DNA from: an uncultured Pelagibacteraceae bacterium
GTDB taxonomy: Bacteria; Pseudomonadota; Alphaproteobacteria; Pelagibacterales; Pelagibacteraceae
Assembly (NCBI GenBank): GCA_902619495.1
Contig: CACNEM010000001.1
Coordinates: 1 to 64,000, forward strand
Length of the DNA stretch: 64,000 nucleotides
Reading direction: 5' to 3'
Shown here: piece by piece, positions 31,902 through 43,953 of the stretch
Layout: each line of letters begins with the position of its first letter
Numbering within the stretch: position 1 is the first letter of the stretch
Notes under the pieces: model-generated
What the model saw: only the letters and a program-made list of their open reading frames with translations
Database searches by the model: none
Told to the model about the DNA's origin: nothing
Made by a program: the position numbers and the translations under genes

Positions 31902-33814
31902 TGACAACAAAAATTAAACAAATCAATTTTCCCTCAGATTTGAAAAAATTTAAAAAAGAGGATTTAAAACAGATTTCCGACGAGTTAAGAGAAGAGTTAA
32001 TAGATGTAGTTTCTGAAACTGGTGGACACCTTGGTGCTGGTTTAGGTGTGGTAGAACTTACAGTAGCATTACATTATGTTTTTGAAACTCCAAAAGATAG
32101 ATTAGTTTGGGATGTCAGCCATCAATGTTATCCCCATAAATTGATTACTGGAAGAAGAGACCGTATCAAAACTTTAAGAAAAGGTGGTGGTTTATCAGGT
32201 TTTACAAAAAGAACTGAGAGCGAATATGATCCGTTTGGTGCAGCTCATAGCTCAACATCAATTTCATCAACATTAGGAATGGCAGTCGCAAAAAAATTAT
32301 CAAATAACAAAAATAATGTAATCGCAGTAATAGGTGACGGAGCAATGAGCGCAGGAATGGCTTATGAGGCAATGAACAATGCTGGAGCATTAAAATCAAA
32401 TTTGATAGTTATTTTAAACGATAATGATATGTCAATTGCAAGACCTGTAGGTGCTATGAGTAATTATTTAGCAAAACTTCTCTCTGGAAAATTATATTTT
32501 AGTTTAAGAGAGACATTTAAAATGATTATTTCATCCTTTTCAAAGCGTTTTAGTCAAAAAGCTGGAAAAGCTGAGGATTTATTAAGAAATATTGTAACAG
32601 GCGGAACTTTATTTAGTGAACTTGGATTTTACTATGTTGGACCGGTAGATGGACATGATGTTGAAAATTTAGTGCAAATATTTGAAAATGTTAAAAATTC
32701 TAGCCATCAAGGCCCAGTCTTAATACATGTAAGAACTCAAAAAGGTAAGGGTTATAAACCAGCCGAGGAGTCCGGTGATAAATATCACGGTGTATCAAAA
32801 TTTAATGTGTCTACTGGAGAACAAAAAAAGTCTAAATCAAATATTCCATCCTACACAAATGTATTTGCTGAAACATTAATAAAGCATGCTGAACAAGATA
32901 CAAAAATAATAGGGATAACTGGTGCAATGCCATCAGGTACTGGTCTTAATTTATTTGAGAAAAAATTTCCTGAAAGGACATTCGATGTTGGTATAGCCGA
33001 ACAGCATGCTGTAACATTTGCAGCAGGATTGGCAACAGAGGGATATAAACCATATGCAGCAATTTATTCTACTTTTTTACAAAGAGCTTATGATCAAGTA
33101 GTTCATGATGTTGCCCTACAATCACTCCCAGTAAGGTTTGCCATAGACAGAGCAGGATTGGTAGGAGCTGATGGACCAACACATGCAGGTTCATTTGATA
33201 TTACTTATTTATCAACTCTGCCAAACTTTATAGTAATGGCTGCAAGTGATGAAGCGGAGTTAGTAAAAATGATTAACACATCAGTTAATATTAACAACCA
33301 ACCTTCAGCATTTAGATACCCTCGTGGAAATGGAGTTGGAGTGAAGTTGCCATCTATCAAGGAAATTTTAGAAATTGGAAAAGCTAGAATTGTAAAAGAG
33401 GGAAAAAAAGTAGCAATTTTAAACTTTGGTACTAGACTTGAAGAATGTAAAAAAGCATCAGAAAAATTATCTGCAAAAGGAATTAATTGTACAATTATTG
33501 ATGCTAGATTTGCTAAACCCTTAGATGAAAAGCTAATTATGGAGGTTGCTACTAATCATGAGGTATTGATTTCAATCGAAGAGGGCTCAATTGGTGGTTT
33601 TGGCTCTCATGTAATGCAATTGCTTTCAGATCGTGGAGTATTTGATACTGGTCTTAAATTTCGATCAATGATTTTACCAGATTTATTTATCGATCAAAAT
33701 ACTCCTGAAAAAATGTATGAGACTGCTAATCTTGACAGTTTATCTATAGTCAATAAAGTTGAAGAAACATTAAACTCAAATATAATTTTAGCTAAAAATA
33801 AGATTTCAAATTAA
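31901..33814 (+). CDS. dxs: 1-deoxy-D-xylulose-5-phosphate synthase
   Basis: [36 protein letters not shown] and [21 protein letters not shown] at 31901; the track's 31898 start is TTG. Confidence 0.96.
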   Translation: MTTKIKQINFPSDLKKFKKEDLKQISDELREELIDVVSETGGHLGAGLGVVELTVALHYVFETPKDRLVWDVSHQCYPHKLITGRRDRIKTLRKGGGLSGFTKRTESEYDPFGAAHSSTSISSTLGMAVAKKLSNNKNNVIAVIGDGAMSAGMAYEAMNNAGALKSNLIVILNDNDMSIARPVGAMSNYLAKLLSGKLYFSLRETFKMIISSFSKRFSQKAGKAEDLLRNIVTGGTLFSELGFYYVGPVDGHDVENLVQIFENVKNSSHQGPVLIHVRTQKGKGYKPAEESGDKYHGVSKFNVSTGEQKKSKSNIPSYTNVFAETLIKHAEQDTKIIGITGAMPSGTGLNLFEKKFPERTFDVGIAEQHAVTFAAGLATEGYKPYAAIYSTFLQRAYDQVVHDVALQSLPVRFAIDRAGLVGADGPTHAGSFDITYLSTLPNFIVMAASDEAELVKMINTSVNINNQPSAFRYPRGNGVGVKLPSIKEILEIGKARIVKEGKKVAILNFGTRLEECKKASEKLSAKGINCTIIDARFAKPLDEKLIMEVATNHEVLISIEEGSIGGFGSHVMQLLSDRGVFDTGLKFRSMILPDLFIDQNTPEKMYETANLDSLSIVNKVEETLNSNIILAKNKISN

Positions 33815-34893
33815 CCGCATTGTGCTTTATGCATAAGAAGGTGATCAAGTAAAACACAGTTGATCATTGCCTCTCCGATTGGAACCGCCCTTATACCAAC
33901 GCAAGGGTCGTGTCTTCCCTTAACAGAAATTTTTGTATTTTTACCTTTTTTATCTATTGTATTTCTTTTTGTAAGTATAGACGATGTCGGTTTCACTGCA
34001 AATGATGCTACTATATCCTGGCCTGAGGAAATACCGCCTAAAATTCCCCCAGCTTGATTAGATTTAAATTTAATTCTTCCACTCCCTTTATGCATTTCAT
34101 CTGAGTTTTCTTCTCCACTTAAAAAAGCAGCATTCATCCCTGCTCCAATGTTAACTCCTTTTACTGCATTAATACTCATTAGTGCAGCAGCAATATCAGT
34201 ATCCAATTTTGAATAAATAGGAGCACCTAAACCAATTGGAATCCCTGTTGCTCTCAATTCAATAATTGCTCCGCAAGATGAACCTGCTTTTCTGACAGCT
34301 AGAAGATATTTTTCCCAGAGTTTTACAGATTTTTTATCAGGACAAAAAAAAGGATTTTTTCTAATCTCGCTATCTTTCCAGTTTGATTTATCACAAGACA
34401 TTAAGCCTAGTTGAGTCACTGCCCCTATAACATTGAATTTGGTACCTAACATTTTTTTTAATACAATACGTGCTATTGCACCTGCTGCCACTCTACTAGC
34501 TGTTTCTCTTGCTGACTGCCTTCCGCCACCTCGATAATCTCTAATGCCGTATTTTTTCAAATAAGTATAATCAGCATGTCCTGGTCTAAATTTATTTTTA
34601 ATAGTTTCATAATCTCTTGATCTTTTGTCTTCATTGTAAATAATAATAGATATTGGCGTCCCTGTTGTTTTGCCTTCAAACACACCAGATAAAATTATTA
34701 CTTTATCTGCCTCTTTTCTTTGAGTTGTAAACTTTGACTGGCCAGGTCTTCTTCTATCCATATCTATTTGTATATCACTCTCTGAAAGCGGTATATTAGG
34801 CGGACATCCATCAATTACGCAACCAATTGCAGGTCCATGTGACTCTCCCCACGTAGTAAACCTAAAAATTTTTCCAAAAGTATTAAAAGACAT
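33811..34893 (-). CDS. aroC: Chorismate synthase
   Basis: [49 protein letters not shown]. Confidence 0.97.
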   Translation of the reverse strand: MSFNTFGKIFRFTTWGESHGPAIGCVIDGCPPNIPLSESDIQIDMDRRRPGQSKFTTQRKEADKVIILSGVFEGKTTGTPISIIIYNEDKRSRDYETIKNKFRPGHADYTYLKKYGIRDYRGGGRQSARETASRVAAGAIARIVLKKMLGTKFNVIGAVTQLGLMSCDKSNWKDSEIRKNPFFCPDKKSVKLWEKYLLAVRKAGSSCGAIIELRATGIPIGLGAPIYSKLDTDIAAALMSINAVKGVNIGAGMNAAFLSGEENSDEMHKGSGRIKFKSNQAGGILGGISSGQDIVASFAVKPTSSILTKRNTIDKKGKNTKISVKGRHDPCVGIRAVPIGEAMINCVLLDHLLMHKAQCG

Positions 34894-34927
34894 AGATATT
34901 TAATGTATAGATTATTTTAAAGAAATT

Positions 34928-35560
34928 ATGAATCAAAAAAATGGCAAAAATTCACTGGGCATAGATATTTGCTTCGAAGATTTAGACAATCCTATAGAAT
35001 TGTTCAAAAAATGGTTTTCTAAAGCAAAGGAAAGTGAAATTAATGACCCAAATGCTGTTGCAGTGGCAACTTCTAATAAAAAAAACCAGCCAAATGTAAG
35101 GATGGTTTTGCTTAAAGGATTAAGCGATAAAGGTTTTGTCTTTTATACAAATTTTAATAGTAAAAAAGGCAATGAACTTAAAGAAAACCAAAAAGCTTCA
35201 ATGTGTTTTCATTGGAAAAGTTTAAGACGCCAGGTTAGAGCTATTGGTAGAGTTGAAGAGGTTTCATCCAAAGAAGCAGATGATTATTTTAATTCAAGAC
35301 CATATAAAAATAGGATTGGCGCATGGGCATCGTCACAATCAAAAATACTAGACAAACGAGAAACATTTTTGAAGAAAATTAAAGAATTTGAAAAAAAATA
35401 TCCTGATGAAAAAAATGTTCCGAGACCTCCCCATTGGTCTGGTTGGAGATTATTACCAGACGAAATTGAGTTTTGGTTAGATGGTGAAGGTAGAATTCAT
35501 GAGAGATTAAACTATAGAAAAAATAATAGTAAATGGGAAAAAGAACTTCTTTACCCTTAA
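34928..35560 (+). CDS. pdxH: Pyridoxamine 5'-phosphate oxidase
   Basis: RMVLLKGLSDKGFVFYTNFNSKKGNEL; C-terminal PDEIEFWLDGEGRIHERLNYRK. Confidence 0.95.
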   Translation: MNQKNGKNSLGIDICFEDLDNPIELFKKWFSKAKESEINDPNAVAVATSNKKNQPNVRMVLLKGLSDKGFVFYTNFNSKKGNELKENQKASMCFHWKSLRRQVRAIGRVEEVSSKEADDYFNSRPYKNRIGAWASSQSKILDKRETFLKKIKEFEKKYPDEKNVPRPPHWSGWRLLPDEIEFWLDGEGRIHERLNYRKNNSKWEKELLYP

Positions 35561-36570
35561 AAAGATCTGTTTAGACTGAAGCTAGTTAAATTTTGTAAAA
35601 TTCTTTTATCTTCTGTATCTGGAAAAATAGCCAATGAATCAAATGAAACATTTACAAAATATTCTGCTTTCTTAAAAGTTGCTTCAACAGCTTTATATTT
35701 ATAAATTAATGCAAGTGTTTCACTAAAATCTTCCTCAGTTCTATTTTCTTTTTTCATGATTTCGTTTAAAAAATTTTTTTCTTCTTCATTTCCTTTTTGA
35801 AAAATTGTAATTAGAGGCAGAGTTACTTTACCTTCAAAAAAATCTTTACCAACCTCTTTTCCGAAAAGTTTCTCCTTTGCATAATAATCAAGAGCATCAT
35901 CAGCAATTTGAAATGCTAAGCCTAAATTTCTTCCATAAGACTCTAAAGCTTTTTTTTCTTTCTCATTACTACCAGACAAACAAGCTCCTGTTTTAGTTGC
36001 AGCTGAGAAAAGAGATGCAGTTTTCAAGTTTATAATATCTATATATGTCTCTTCTAGTAAATCAGCTTCTCCTTTGTGCTGAAGTTGCAATACCTCCCCT
36101 TGAGCAATCTTTGCTGATGTAGATGATAATAATTTCAAAATTTCTAAATCACCGTCTTCAACCATCATTTCAAAACATCTACTTAATAAATAATCACCAA
36201 CTAAAATTGATGATTGATTACCCCAAATAGAATTTGTTGTTTTTTCTCCTCTTCTTAATTCACTTTCGTCTATAACATCATCATGTAATAAAGTTGCTGA
36301 GTGTATAAGTTCAACACAAGCTGCCAAATTTATATCTCTTTTATTTCCTTTATAACCAGTAAGCTTTGCAGACTCTAAAGTTAATAAAGCCCTCAATCTT
36401 TTTCCACCTGAGCTTAAATGGTGATCGCTCATTTTTTTAATTAGACTTACTTCACTTTTTAACTTCTGTTGAATAAGAGTTTCTACATTACTTAGTTTAC
36501 TGCTCAGAAGGTTTTTTAGTTCTAAGTAAGCAGAATTTGCTGATTTTTTAAGTGGTACAACTGATCCCAT
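35557..36570 (-). CDS. ispB: Octaprenyl-type polyprenyl diphosphate synthase
   Basis: GGKRLRALLTLESAKL, LLHDDVIDESELRRG and QIADDALDY. Internal Met at 36570 (MGSVVPLKK) is a more likely start than 36642. Confidence 0.9.
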   Translation of the reverse strand: MGSVVPLKKSANSAYLELKNLLSSKLSNVETLIQQKLKSEVSLIKKMSDHHLSSGGKRLRALLTLESAKLTGYKGNKRDINLAACVELIHSATLLHDDVIDESELRRGEKTTNSIWGNQSSILVGDYLLSRCFEMMVEDGDLEILKLLSSTSAKIAQGEVLQLQHKGEADLLEETYIDIINLKTASLFSAATKTGACLSGSNEKEKKALESYGRNLGLAFQIADDALDYYAKEKLFGKEVGKDFFEGKVTLPLITIFQKGNEEEKNFLNEIMKKENRTEEDFSETLALIYKYKAVEATFKKAEYFVNVSFDSLAIFPDTEDKRILQNLTSFSLNRSF

Positions 36571-36714
36571 ATGTAATTTATATGTGTTTTTATATAATAA
36601 TAAAATTTTAAATCGTAACGTGGTGACGCACCTATAATTCAACTATAAGTAGCGCAATTATTAATTAAAATTTTAATTATTACTGCTATAAGAATAATAG
36701 ACCACCGTAAAAAT

Positions 36715-37527
36715 ATGTTTTCATTTTTTAAAAAAAAAAAAATTGTACCACACGTTAGGCTTACCGGAATAATCGGTTCAGCTGGTAAATTTAAACAAGG
36801 TATGGAATTAGCTAATCAAAGAGATATTTTGAAAAAAGCTTTTTCAGTTAAAAAAATCACTCATGTAGCTATATCAATTAACTCTCCAGGCGGATCACCA
36901 GTTCAATCACATTTAATTTATAGTTATATAAGGCAATTAGCTGAAAAAAATAAAGTAAAGGTAATTATATTTGCAGAGGATGTAGCAGCATCTGGCGGAT
37001 ATTTTATTGCATGTGCTGGAGACGAAATTTATGCAAACTCTAGCTCAATTATTGGTTCAATAGGAGTAATTTCAGCTTCATTCGGCTTCAAAGATTTAAT
37101 TCAAAAAATTGGAGTCGAAAGGAGAGTTTATACTGCGGGAAAAAATAAAAGTACTTTGGATCCTTTTAAAGAGGAGAAAGAAGAAGATATAAAAAGATTA
37201 AAAACTATTCAATTAGAGCTACACGAAGATTTTATAAAAATTGTAGAGAAAAGTAGAGGAACAAAACTAAAAGATCCTGAAAAAAATAATATTTTCACAG
37301 GAGAGTTTTGGACTGGTAAAACGTCTCTAAAATTGGGGCTAATAGATGGAATTGGTAATGCTGATCAAGTTTTAAAAGAAAAATTTGGAGATAAAGTAAT
37401 AATCAAAACTTTTGAAAAACCAAAAGGATTTATCGCACGAAAACTATCCTCCTCTTTTCATGATCCTGTTGAAAAACTTGCAAATATAATCGAGGAAAAA
37501 TCGATATGGCAAAGATTTGGTTTATAA
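36715..37527 (+). CDS. S49 family (SohB/SppA-like) peptidase
   Basis: INSPGGSPVQSHLIYSYIRQLA, AEDVAASGGYFIACAGDEIYANSSSIIGSIGVI. Confidence 0.9.
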   Translation: MFSFFKKKKIVPHVRLTGIIGSAGKFKQGMELANQRDILKKAFSVKKITHVAISINSPGGSPVQSHLIYSYIRQLAEKNKVKVIIFAEDVAASGGYFIACAGDEIYANSSSIIGSIGVISASFGFKDLIQKIGVERRVYTAGKNKSTLDPFKEEKEEDIKRLKTIQLELHEDFIKIVEKSRGTKLKDPEKNNIFTGEFWTGKTSLKLGLIDGIGNADQVLKEKFGDKVIIKTFEKPKGFIARKLSSSFHDPVEKLANIIEEKSIWQRFGL

Positions 37528-38412
37528 ATGCCGGCTAAAAAAAAAGTCAAAAAAAAATCTAAAATTTTCTCATTTCAAGATCTCATAATGAGTCTTCAAA
37601 AGTTTTGGGGAAGAAATGGATGTGTAATTTTACAACCTTACGATTTAGAGGTTGGAGCTGGAACTTTTCACCCTGCAACAACATTAAGATCTTTGGGCCC
37701 TCAACCATGGAGAGCTGCTTATGTACAACCGTCAAGAAGACCAACAGACGGAAGGTATGGTGAAAATCCTAACCGCTTGCAACATTATTATCAGTATCAG
37801 GTAATAATAAAACCATCTCCTAAAAACATTAAGCAAACATATTTAAGAAGTTTGGCTGCAATAGGAATAGAGGTTAAAAATCACGACATCCGTTTCGTTG
37901 AGGATGATTGGGAAAGTCCAACGCTCGGTGCATCTGGATTAGGATGGGAAGTTTGGTGCGATGGCATGGAAATTACTCAGTTTACTTACTTTCAACAAAT
38001 GACAGGACTTGAATGTAAGCCTGTTCCAGTTGAAATAACCTATGGTTTGGAAAGATTATGTATGTTTGTTCAGGGTAAGAATAATGTATTTGAACTTGAC
38101 TGGAATAGTGAAGGAGTTAAATACAAAGAAGTTTTTCTTCAAGCTGAAAAAGAATTTTCAGCTTATAATTTTGAATTTGCTAATACGGAAAGCCTTTTGA
38201 AAAATTTTGAAAACACCGAAACTGAATGTAAATCTTTACTCGAAAAAAAGCTTTCTCTACCAGCTTATGATCAATGTTTAAAAGCAAGTCACATTTTCAA
38301 TTTATTAGACGCTCGTGGTGTTATCGGTGTTGCGGAAAGAACTGGTTATATAACTAGAATCAGAGAACTTGCAAAAGGTTGCGGAGCACTTTGGCTAAGT
38401 TCACAAAGTTAA
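37528..38412 (+). CDS. glyQ: Glycyl-tRNA synthetase alpha subunit
   Basis: [43 protein letters not shown]. Confidence 0.97.
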   Translation: MPAKKKVKKKSKIFSFQDLIMSLQKFWGRNGCVILQPYDLEVGAGTFHPATTLRSLGPQPWRAAYVQPSRRPTDGRYGENPNRLQHYYQYQVIIKPSPKNIKQTYLRSLAAIGIEVKNHDIRFVEDDWESPTLGASGLGWEVWCDGMEITQFTYFQQMTGLECKPVPVEITYGLERLCMFVQGKNNVFELDWNSEGVKYKEVFLQAEKEFSAYNFEFANTESLLKNFENTETECKSLLEKKLSLPAYDQCLKASHIFNLLDARGVIGVAERTGYITRIRELAKGCGALWLSSQS

Positions 38413-38415
38413 ATT

Positions 38416-40470
38416 ATGGCAGAATTTTTATTGGAATTATATAGCGAGGAAATTCCACCACAATTACAAATAGCAGCAAGATCTCAAATAAAACAATTTA
38501 TAGAAAACTCTTTGAAAGAAGCTAACGTAAAATATAAAGAATTATCAGTTTACTCTTCACCAACCAGATTAACACTATTTATTAAGGAACTTACAGAAAA
38601 AATCAAATTAGAAGCAAAAGAAATTAAAGGACCTAAGGTAGGGTCTTCAGATCAAGTGATTCAAGGTTTTCTTAAAGCCAAAAATGTATCGGAGAAAGAC
38701 TTAATTGAAAAAGATACAAATAAGGGAAAATTTTATTTTTTCAAAACAACATCTCAAACAATTTTTGTTGAAGATATATTAATTAGAATTATACCAAAGG
38801 CCATAGGTTCGATTAGTTGGAAAAAGTCAATGAAATGGTCAGATCATAATTTGATGTGGGGAAGACCTCTCAGATCAATCTTTGCGAAGTTTAACAATAA
38901 AAAATTATCATTTGAATATGAACACCTTGATGCAAAAGATGAAGTAATTATTGAGCAAGATTTAGTAATTAAAACAAAAAAAATTATAGATTTTAAAGAT
39001 TACCTAAGTTTTTTGAAAATCAATAATATAATTGTTAATCACAAGGAACGAGAAGAGATCATTCTCAAAAAAATTAGTTCATTTTTTAAATCTAAACAAT
39101 ACAAAGATTACTTAAATCCAAAGCTTTTAGAGGAAGTTGTTAACATTGTAGAAGATCCAAATGTACTTCATGTTAGTTTTAGCAAAGATTATCTAAAAAT
39201 ACCCAAAGAGATCATAATCTCTACTTTAGAGAAACATCAAAGATATTTCCCTATTTTTGATACTAGAAACCGTTTAACAAACTATTTCTTTGTAGTAGCG
39301 AATAAAAAAGATGAAAAAAAATTAATTACTCAAGGAAATAAAAGGGTTGTAGAAGCAAGACTAGCTGATGCTAAATTTTTCTGGGATAAAGATAGATCAA
39401 AAAATTTGATCAAACAAATAGCTAATCTCAAGTCAGTGACTTTCTTTGAAAAATTAGGAACTATTTATGATAAAACACAAAGATTAAGACTATTGGCTGG
39501 TTTATTATCAGACGACTTAAATATTAATAAAGAAAAAATTCAAGTTGCTGCTTCAATTTCCAAATCTGATTTATGTTCAGACTTAGTTGGAGAATATCCA
39601 GAGCTCCAAGGTGTTATGGGAAAATATTTTGCGTTAGAACAGGGTTTTGAGGAAGATGTAGCAAATTCAGTAAGCGATCATTATTTACCAATAGGTCTAA
39701 CATCAGTGTTACCTAAGAAACCTTTTAGCTACTCAATTTCAATTGTAGATAAGATAGATACCCTAGTTGGTTTTTTTATTATTGATGAGAAGCCTACAAG
39801 TTCAAAAGATCCTTTTGCTTTAAGACGAGCTGCGATTGGGTTACTTAGAATAATAATAGAAAATAAATTGTCATTTAAACTTAGAGATTTAATTAGTTAC
39901 GCTATAAGACTTTATCAAGAACAAGGCGTCGAAATTAAAAATGAAAAAACTGAACAACAAGTTCTAGAATTTATAAAGGAAAGAATGCGAAACGTATTAA
40001 AATTAAAAAACATTAAAACTGATGTTATTGAAGCATCAATTAGTTCTCATGCTGGAGATAATTTTTTGGCACTTTATGCAAAAACTCTTTTAATGAATAA
40101 ATACAAAAATAAAGGTATAGGACTTAATGCAATTAACTCGTATAAAAGAGCTTCAAATATTTTAGATAAAGCTGGAAAAAGAATCACAGGTAGACCCGAT
40201 GCAGTATTATTTAGAAAAGATGAAGAAAAAATACTTCATGAAAAAATAAATGAGATTCGTAAAGCTTTCACAGTTAAAGATGACAATAAGGACTACGAAA
40301 GCTTGTTGATAAAACTTTCTGATACGAAAGAATCTACCGATAATTTTTTTGACAATGTTGTAGTAAATGATGAAAATCAAAATATTAGAAATAATCGATT
40401 AGAGCTATTAAAAATGTTTTGCAATACTTTTGATAACTTTATTGATTTTTCAAAATTAGAAGGTCTGTAA
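38416..40470 (+). CDS. glyS: Glycyl-tRNA synthetase beta subunit
   Basis: LELYSEEIPPQLQ; KHQRYFPIFD; adjacent to glyQ. Confidence 0.95.
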   Translation: MAEFLLELYSEEIPPQLQIAARSQIKQFIENSLKEANVKYKELSVYSSPTRLTLFIKELTEKIKLEAKEIKGPKVGSSDQVIQGFLKAKNVSEKDLIEKDTNKGKFYFFKTTSQTIFVEDILIRIIPKAIGSISWKKSMKWSDHNLMWGRPLRSIFAKFNNKKLSFEYEHLDAKDEVIIEQDLVIKTKKIIDFKDYLSFLKINNIIVNHKEREEIILKKISSFFKSKQYKDYLNPKLLEEVVNIVEDPNVLHVSFSKDYLKIPKEIIISTLEKHQRYFPIFDTRNRLTNYFFVVANKKDEKKLITQGNKRVVEARLADAKFFWDKDRSKNLIKQIANLKSVTFFEKLGTIYDKTQRLRLLAGLLSDDLNINKEKIQVAASISKSDLCSDLVGEYPELQGVMGKYFALEQGFEEDVANSVSDHYLPIGLTSVLPKKPFSYSISIVDKIDTLVGFFIIDEKPTSSKDPFALRRAAIGLLRIIIENKLSFKLRDLISYAIRLYQEQGVEIKNEKTEQQVLEFIKERMRNVLKLKNIKTDVIEASISSHAGDNFLALYAKTLLMNKYKNKGIGLNAINSYKRASNILDKAGKRITGRPDAVLFRKDEEKILHEKINEIRKAFTVKDDNKDYESLLIKLSDTKESTDNFFDNVVVNDENQNIRNNRLELLKMFCNTFDNFIDFSKLEGL

Positions 40471-43130
40471 TGGTAAAAGTAATATTTAGCTTCGATGATA
40501 AATCCGCCAAAAAGTTAAAAAATAAAAAAAATATTTTGGGCGGAAAAGGAGCAAACCTTGGAGAGATGGGTAGATTAGGTTTACCCGTTCCTCCTGGATT
40601 TACTATTACGACAGATGTTTGTGATCTATTTTACAAAAATAAAAAAAAATTACCAAAAAAAGTAATACAAAATATTGAGTCAGAGCTAAAAAATATAGAA
40701 AAGAAAACTAAAAAGAAATTCGGTGATCTTAAAAATCCATTACTGGTATCAGTTAGATCAGGGGCTAGAATTTCAATGCCTGGTATGATGGATACAATTT
40801 TGAATCTTGGTCTAAATGATAAAACAGTTGTGTCTTTAAAAAAAAAAACATCTAACGGAAGATTTGCAAAAGATAGCTATAGAAGATTTATACAAATGTA
40901 CAGCAATGTAGTTTTGGGCGTAGAGGGACATTTGTTTGAAGAACTAATTGATAATTACAAGCTTACCAAAGGAGTTTTACTAGACACAGATTTAGATGAG
41001 AGCGATTGGGATGGATTAATTATTAATTTTAAAGAGTTAGTAAAAAAAGAAAAGAAAATTAATTTTCCTCAAGATGTGAAAGAACAATTATTTGGAGCAA
41101 TCAACGCAGTATTTTTATCTTGGGACAGCCAAAGAGCAAAAACTTATAGAAAATTAAATCAAATTCCAGACCATTGGGGAACAGCTGTAAATGTTCAAGC
41201 TATGGTTTTTGGAAATATGGGTGATGATTGTTCAACAGGTGTTGCCTTTACAAGAAATCCTTCAACAGGAGAAAATTCTTTCTTTGGAGAATTTTTAATA
41301 AATGCACAGGGTGAAGATGTTGTAGCGGGTACGAGAACTCCTCAATACATCACTAAAAAAGCAAAAAAAGATTCAGGATCTAAAGATCCTTCAATGGAAG
41401 AGGCTATGCCTAAAGTTTATAAAGAACTTGCAAAAGTATTTCTTAAGTTAGAAAGACATTACAAAGATATGCAAGATATCGAGTTTACAGTAGAAAACAA
41501 TAAGCTTTGGATGCTTCAAACAAGATCTGGAAAAAGAACTGCTAAAGCTGCAATTAAAATTGCGGTAGATATGGTTAAAGAAAAATTAATTTCAAAAAAA
41601 GAAGCAATCAAAAGAATTGATCCAAATACTCTAGATACTTTACTACATCCTACTTTGGATGATAAAGTTGAGAAAGAAGTAATTGCTTCGGGTTTACCTG
41701 CATCACCAGGTGCTGCAAGTGGTAAAGTTGTTTTTACTGCTGATGAAGCAGAAAAATTAAATGGGATGATGCAAGAAACGATATTAGTGAGGTTAGAAAC
41801 TTCACCAGAGGATATTCATGGAATGCATGCAGCTAAAGGAATTCTTACTGCAAGGGGAGGAATGACAAGCCATGCCGCAGTAGTAGCAAGAGGAATGGGA
41901 AGACCATGTGTTTCAGGTTCAAGTGAAATAACAATCGATTATGAGTTGAAACAATTCAAAGCTGGGAACATAATCATTAAAGAGGGAGATATTATTACGA
42001 TAGATGGTGGAAGTGGAAAAGTGATGAAAGGGTTAGTTCCTACTGTCCAACCGGAAATTTCTGGATACTTTTCTACAATTATGAAATGGGCTGATGAATT
42101 TAGAAAATTAAAAGTAAGAACAAACGCCGAAACTGAAGCAGATAGTAAAACTGCTAGAGAGTTTGGTGCTGAGGGCATCGGTTTATGTAGAACTGAGCAT
42201 ATGTTCTTTGATGAAGAGAGAATTCTTTCCGTTAGACAAATGATTCTGTCCAAATCAAAAGATGATAGAAATAGTGCTCTAGATAAACTTCTTCCTTATC
42301 AAAAAGAAGACTTTAAAAAAATATTTAAAGTTATGTCAGGTTTACCAGTTACTGTGAGATTATTAGATCCACCACTTCATGAGTTCTTACCAAAAACTGA
42401 CAAAGATATAGAGGAAGTAGCAAGATCTTTAAATTTATCAGCAAAAGAGGTTAAAGATAGAATAGCAGAACTTCATGAGGAAAACCCTATGCTTGGGCAT
42501 AGAGGATGTAGGCTTGGCATTTCTTTCCCAGAGATTTATGAGATGCAATGTAGAGCAATATTTGAAGCTGTAGTCGAATTAAAAAAACAAAAAGTAAAAG
42601 CGGCTTTTGTAGAAATAATGATACCTTTAATATCTACTGAGTCTGAATTAAAAATTCTAAGAGCTTTAGTTAATAAAATAGCTAAAGAAATAGAAAAAGA
42701 AAATAAATCAAAACTTGAATTCATGGTAGGCACTATGATTGAATTACCACGTGCTGCTTTACAAGCAAGGTCTATCTCAAAACATGCTGACTTCTTCAGT
42801 TTTGGAACAAATGATTTAACACAAACAACCTTTGGGATAAGTAGAGATGACTCAGGAAAATTTTTAAACGATTATATTGATAATAAAATTTTTGATGTAG
42901 ATCCATTTGTAAGCATCGATCAAAATGGAGTAGGTGAGTTAGTAGAAATAGCCTCCTCAAGAGGCAGAAAAACAAATAAAAATATTAAGTTAGGTATTTG
43001 CGGCGAACACGGTGGTGATCCAAAGAGTATTGAATTTTGTTCTAAAACAGGACTAAACTATGTTTCTTGTTCTCCATTTAGAGTTCCTGTTGCAAGACTT
43101 GCGGCTGCACAAGCAGAATTATCTAAATAA
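40470..43130 (+). CDS. ppdK: Pyruvate, phosphate dikinase
   Basis: LGGKGANLGEMGRLGLPVPPGFTI, GGMTSHAAVVARGMGRPCVSG and SFGTNDLTQTTFGISRDD. Confidence 0.97.
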   Translation: MVKVIFSFDDKSAKKLKNKKNILGGKGANLGEMGRLGLPVPPGFTITTDVCDLFYKNKKKLPKKVIQNIESELKNIEKKTKKKFGDLKNPLLVSVRSGARISMPGMMDTILNLGLNDKTVVSLKKKTSNGRFAKDSYRRFIQMYSNVVLGVEGHLFEELIDNYKLTKGVLLDTDLDESDWDGLIINFKELVKKEKKINFPQDVKEQLFGAINAVFLSWDSQRAKTYRKLNQIPDHWGTAVNVQAMVFGNMGDDCSTGVAFTRNPSTGENSFFGEFLINAQGEDVVAGTRTPQYITKKAKKDSGSKDPSMEEAMPKVYKELAKVFLKLERHYKDMQDIEFTVENNKLWMLQTRSGKRTAKAAIKIAVDMVKEKLISKKEAIKRIDPNTLDTLLHPTLDDKVEKEVIASGLPASPGAASGKVVFTADEAEKLNGMMQETILVRLETSPEDIHGMHAAKGILTARGGMTSHAAVVARGMGRPCVSGSSEITIDYELKQFKAGNIIIKEGDIITIDGGSGKVMKGLVPTVQPEISGYFSTIMKWADEFRKLKVRTNAETEADSKTAREFGAEGIGLCRTEHMFFDEERILSVRQMILSKSKDDRNSALDKLLPYQKEDFKKIFKVMSGLPVTVRLLDPPLHEFLPKTDKDIEEVARSLNLSAKEVKDRIAELHEENPMLGHRGCRLGISFPEIYEMQCRAIFEAVVELKKQKVKAAFVEIMIPLISTESELKILRALVNKIAKEIEKENKSKLEFMVGTMIELPRAALQARSISKHADFFSFGTNDLTQTTFGISRDDSGKFLNDYIDNKIFDVDPFVSIDQNGVGELVEIASSRGRKTNKNIKLGICGEHGGDPKSIEFCSKTGLNYVSCSPFRVPVARLAAAQAELSK

Positions 43131-43949
43131 TAAAGTAGTATCAAATGATCTGGTGCTATGAGTAATTGCACCAACTGAAATTCTATTTACACCTGTTTTG
43201 GATATTTGTTTAATATTATTTAAAGTAGCATTTCCGGAATACTCTGTTTCGTATTTATTTTTACAAAGTTTTAAACAATATTTTAATTGTGAAGATTTCA
43301 TATTATCAAAAAGTATTCTTTTAAATTTTAAGCCTAAAATTTGTTTAAGTTGATTTACATCTTCAACTTCAACTGTAACAATTTTTTTTGTTTGTATAGC
43401 TTTCTTAACTAATTCCCTAAGACTATTAGATGCACTTATATGATTATCTTTAATAAGAATTTCATCGCTTAAATTGTATCTATGATTATAGCCACCACCT
43501 TTCTTGACAGCATATTTTTCAAGTGTTCTCAAATTAGGTGTAGTTTTTCTTGTACAACAAATCTTTGTTTTTTTACTAATTTTTTTCACGAATTGATTAG
43601 TAATTGTTGCAATACCTGAGGCATGATTAAGAAAGTTTAAAGCAGTTCTTTCAGCGGTTAAAATTGTTTTTGTTTTAGCTTTTATATTAGCAATTACTTT
43701 ATTTTTTTTTATTTTTTTCCCATCAGAGACTTTCTTTGTAAAAATAGTTTCTCTCCCAATTAACTTAAACGCTGTTTTACAAAATTCTAAACCAGCTATT
43801 ACACCATCTTGTTTAGCTATTATTCTAGCTTCAATAATTTTATTTTTTGAGTTTACGATGTTTGTAGTGATATCACCTCTAGGTCTGAGATCTTCCTCTA
43901 GAGCTTTTCTTACAACTGATTTTATATAAAATTGATCTAATATTTGCAC
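43119..43949 (-). CDS. nadC: Nicotinate-nucleotide pyrophosphorylase (carboxylating)
   Basis: DLRPRGDITTNIV, AERTALNFLNHASGIAT, CTRKTTPNLRTLEKYAVKKGGGYNHR. Confidence 0.95.
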   Translation of the reverse strand: MQILDQFYIKSVVRKALEEDLRPRGDITTNIVNSKNKIIEARIIAKQDGVIAGLEFCKTAFKLIGRETIFTKKVSDGKKIKKNKVIANIKAKTKTILTAERTALNFLNHASGIATITNQFVKKISKKTKICCTRKTTPNLRTLEKYAVKKGGGYNHRYNLSDEILIKDNHISASNSLRELVKKAIQTKKIVTVEVEDVNQLKQILGLKFKRILFDNMKSSQLKYCLKLCKNKYETEYSGNATLNNIKQISKTGVNRISVGAITHSTRSFDTTLLFR

Positions 43950-43953
43950 TGAG

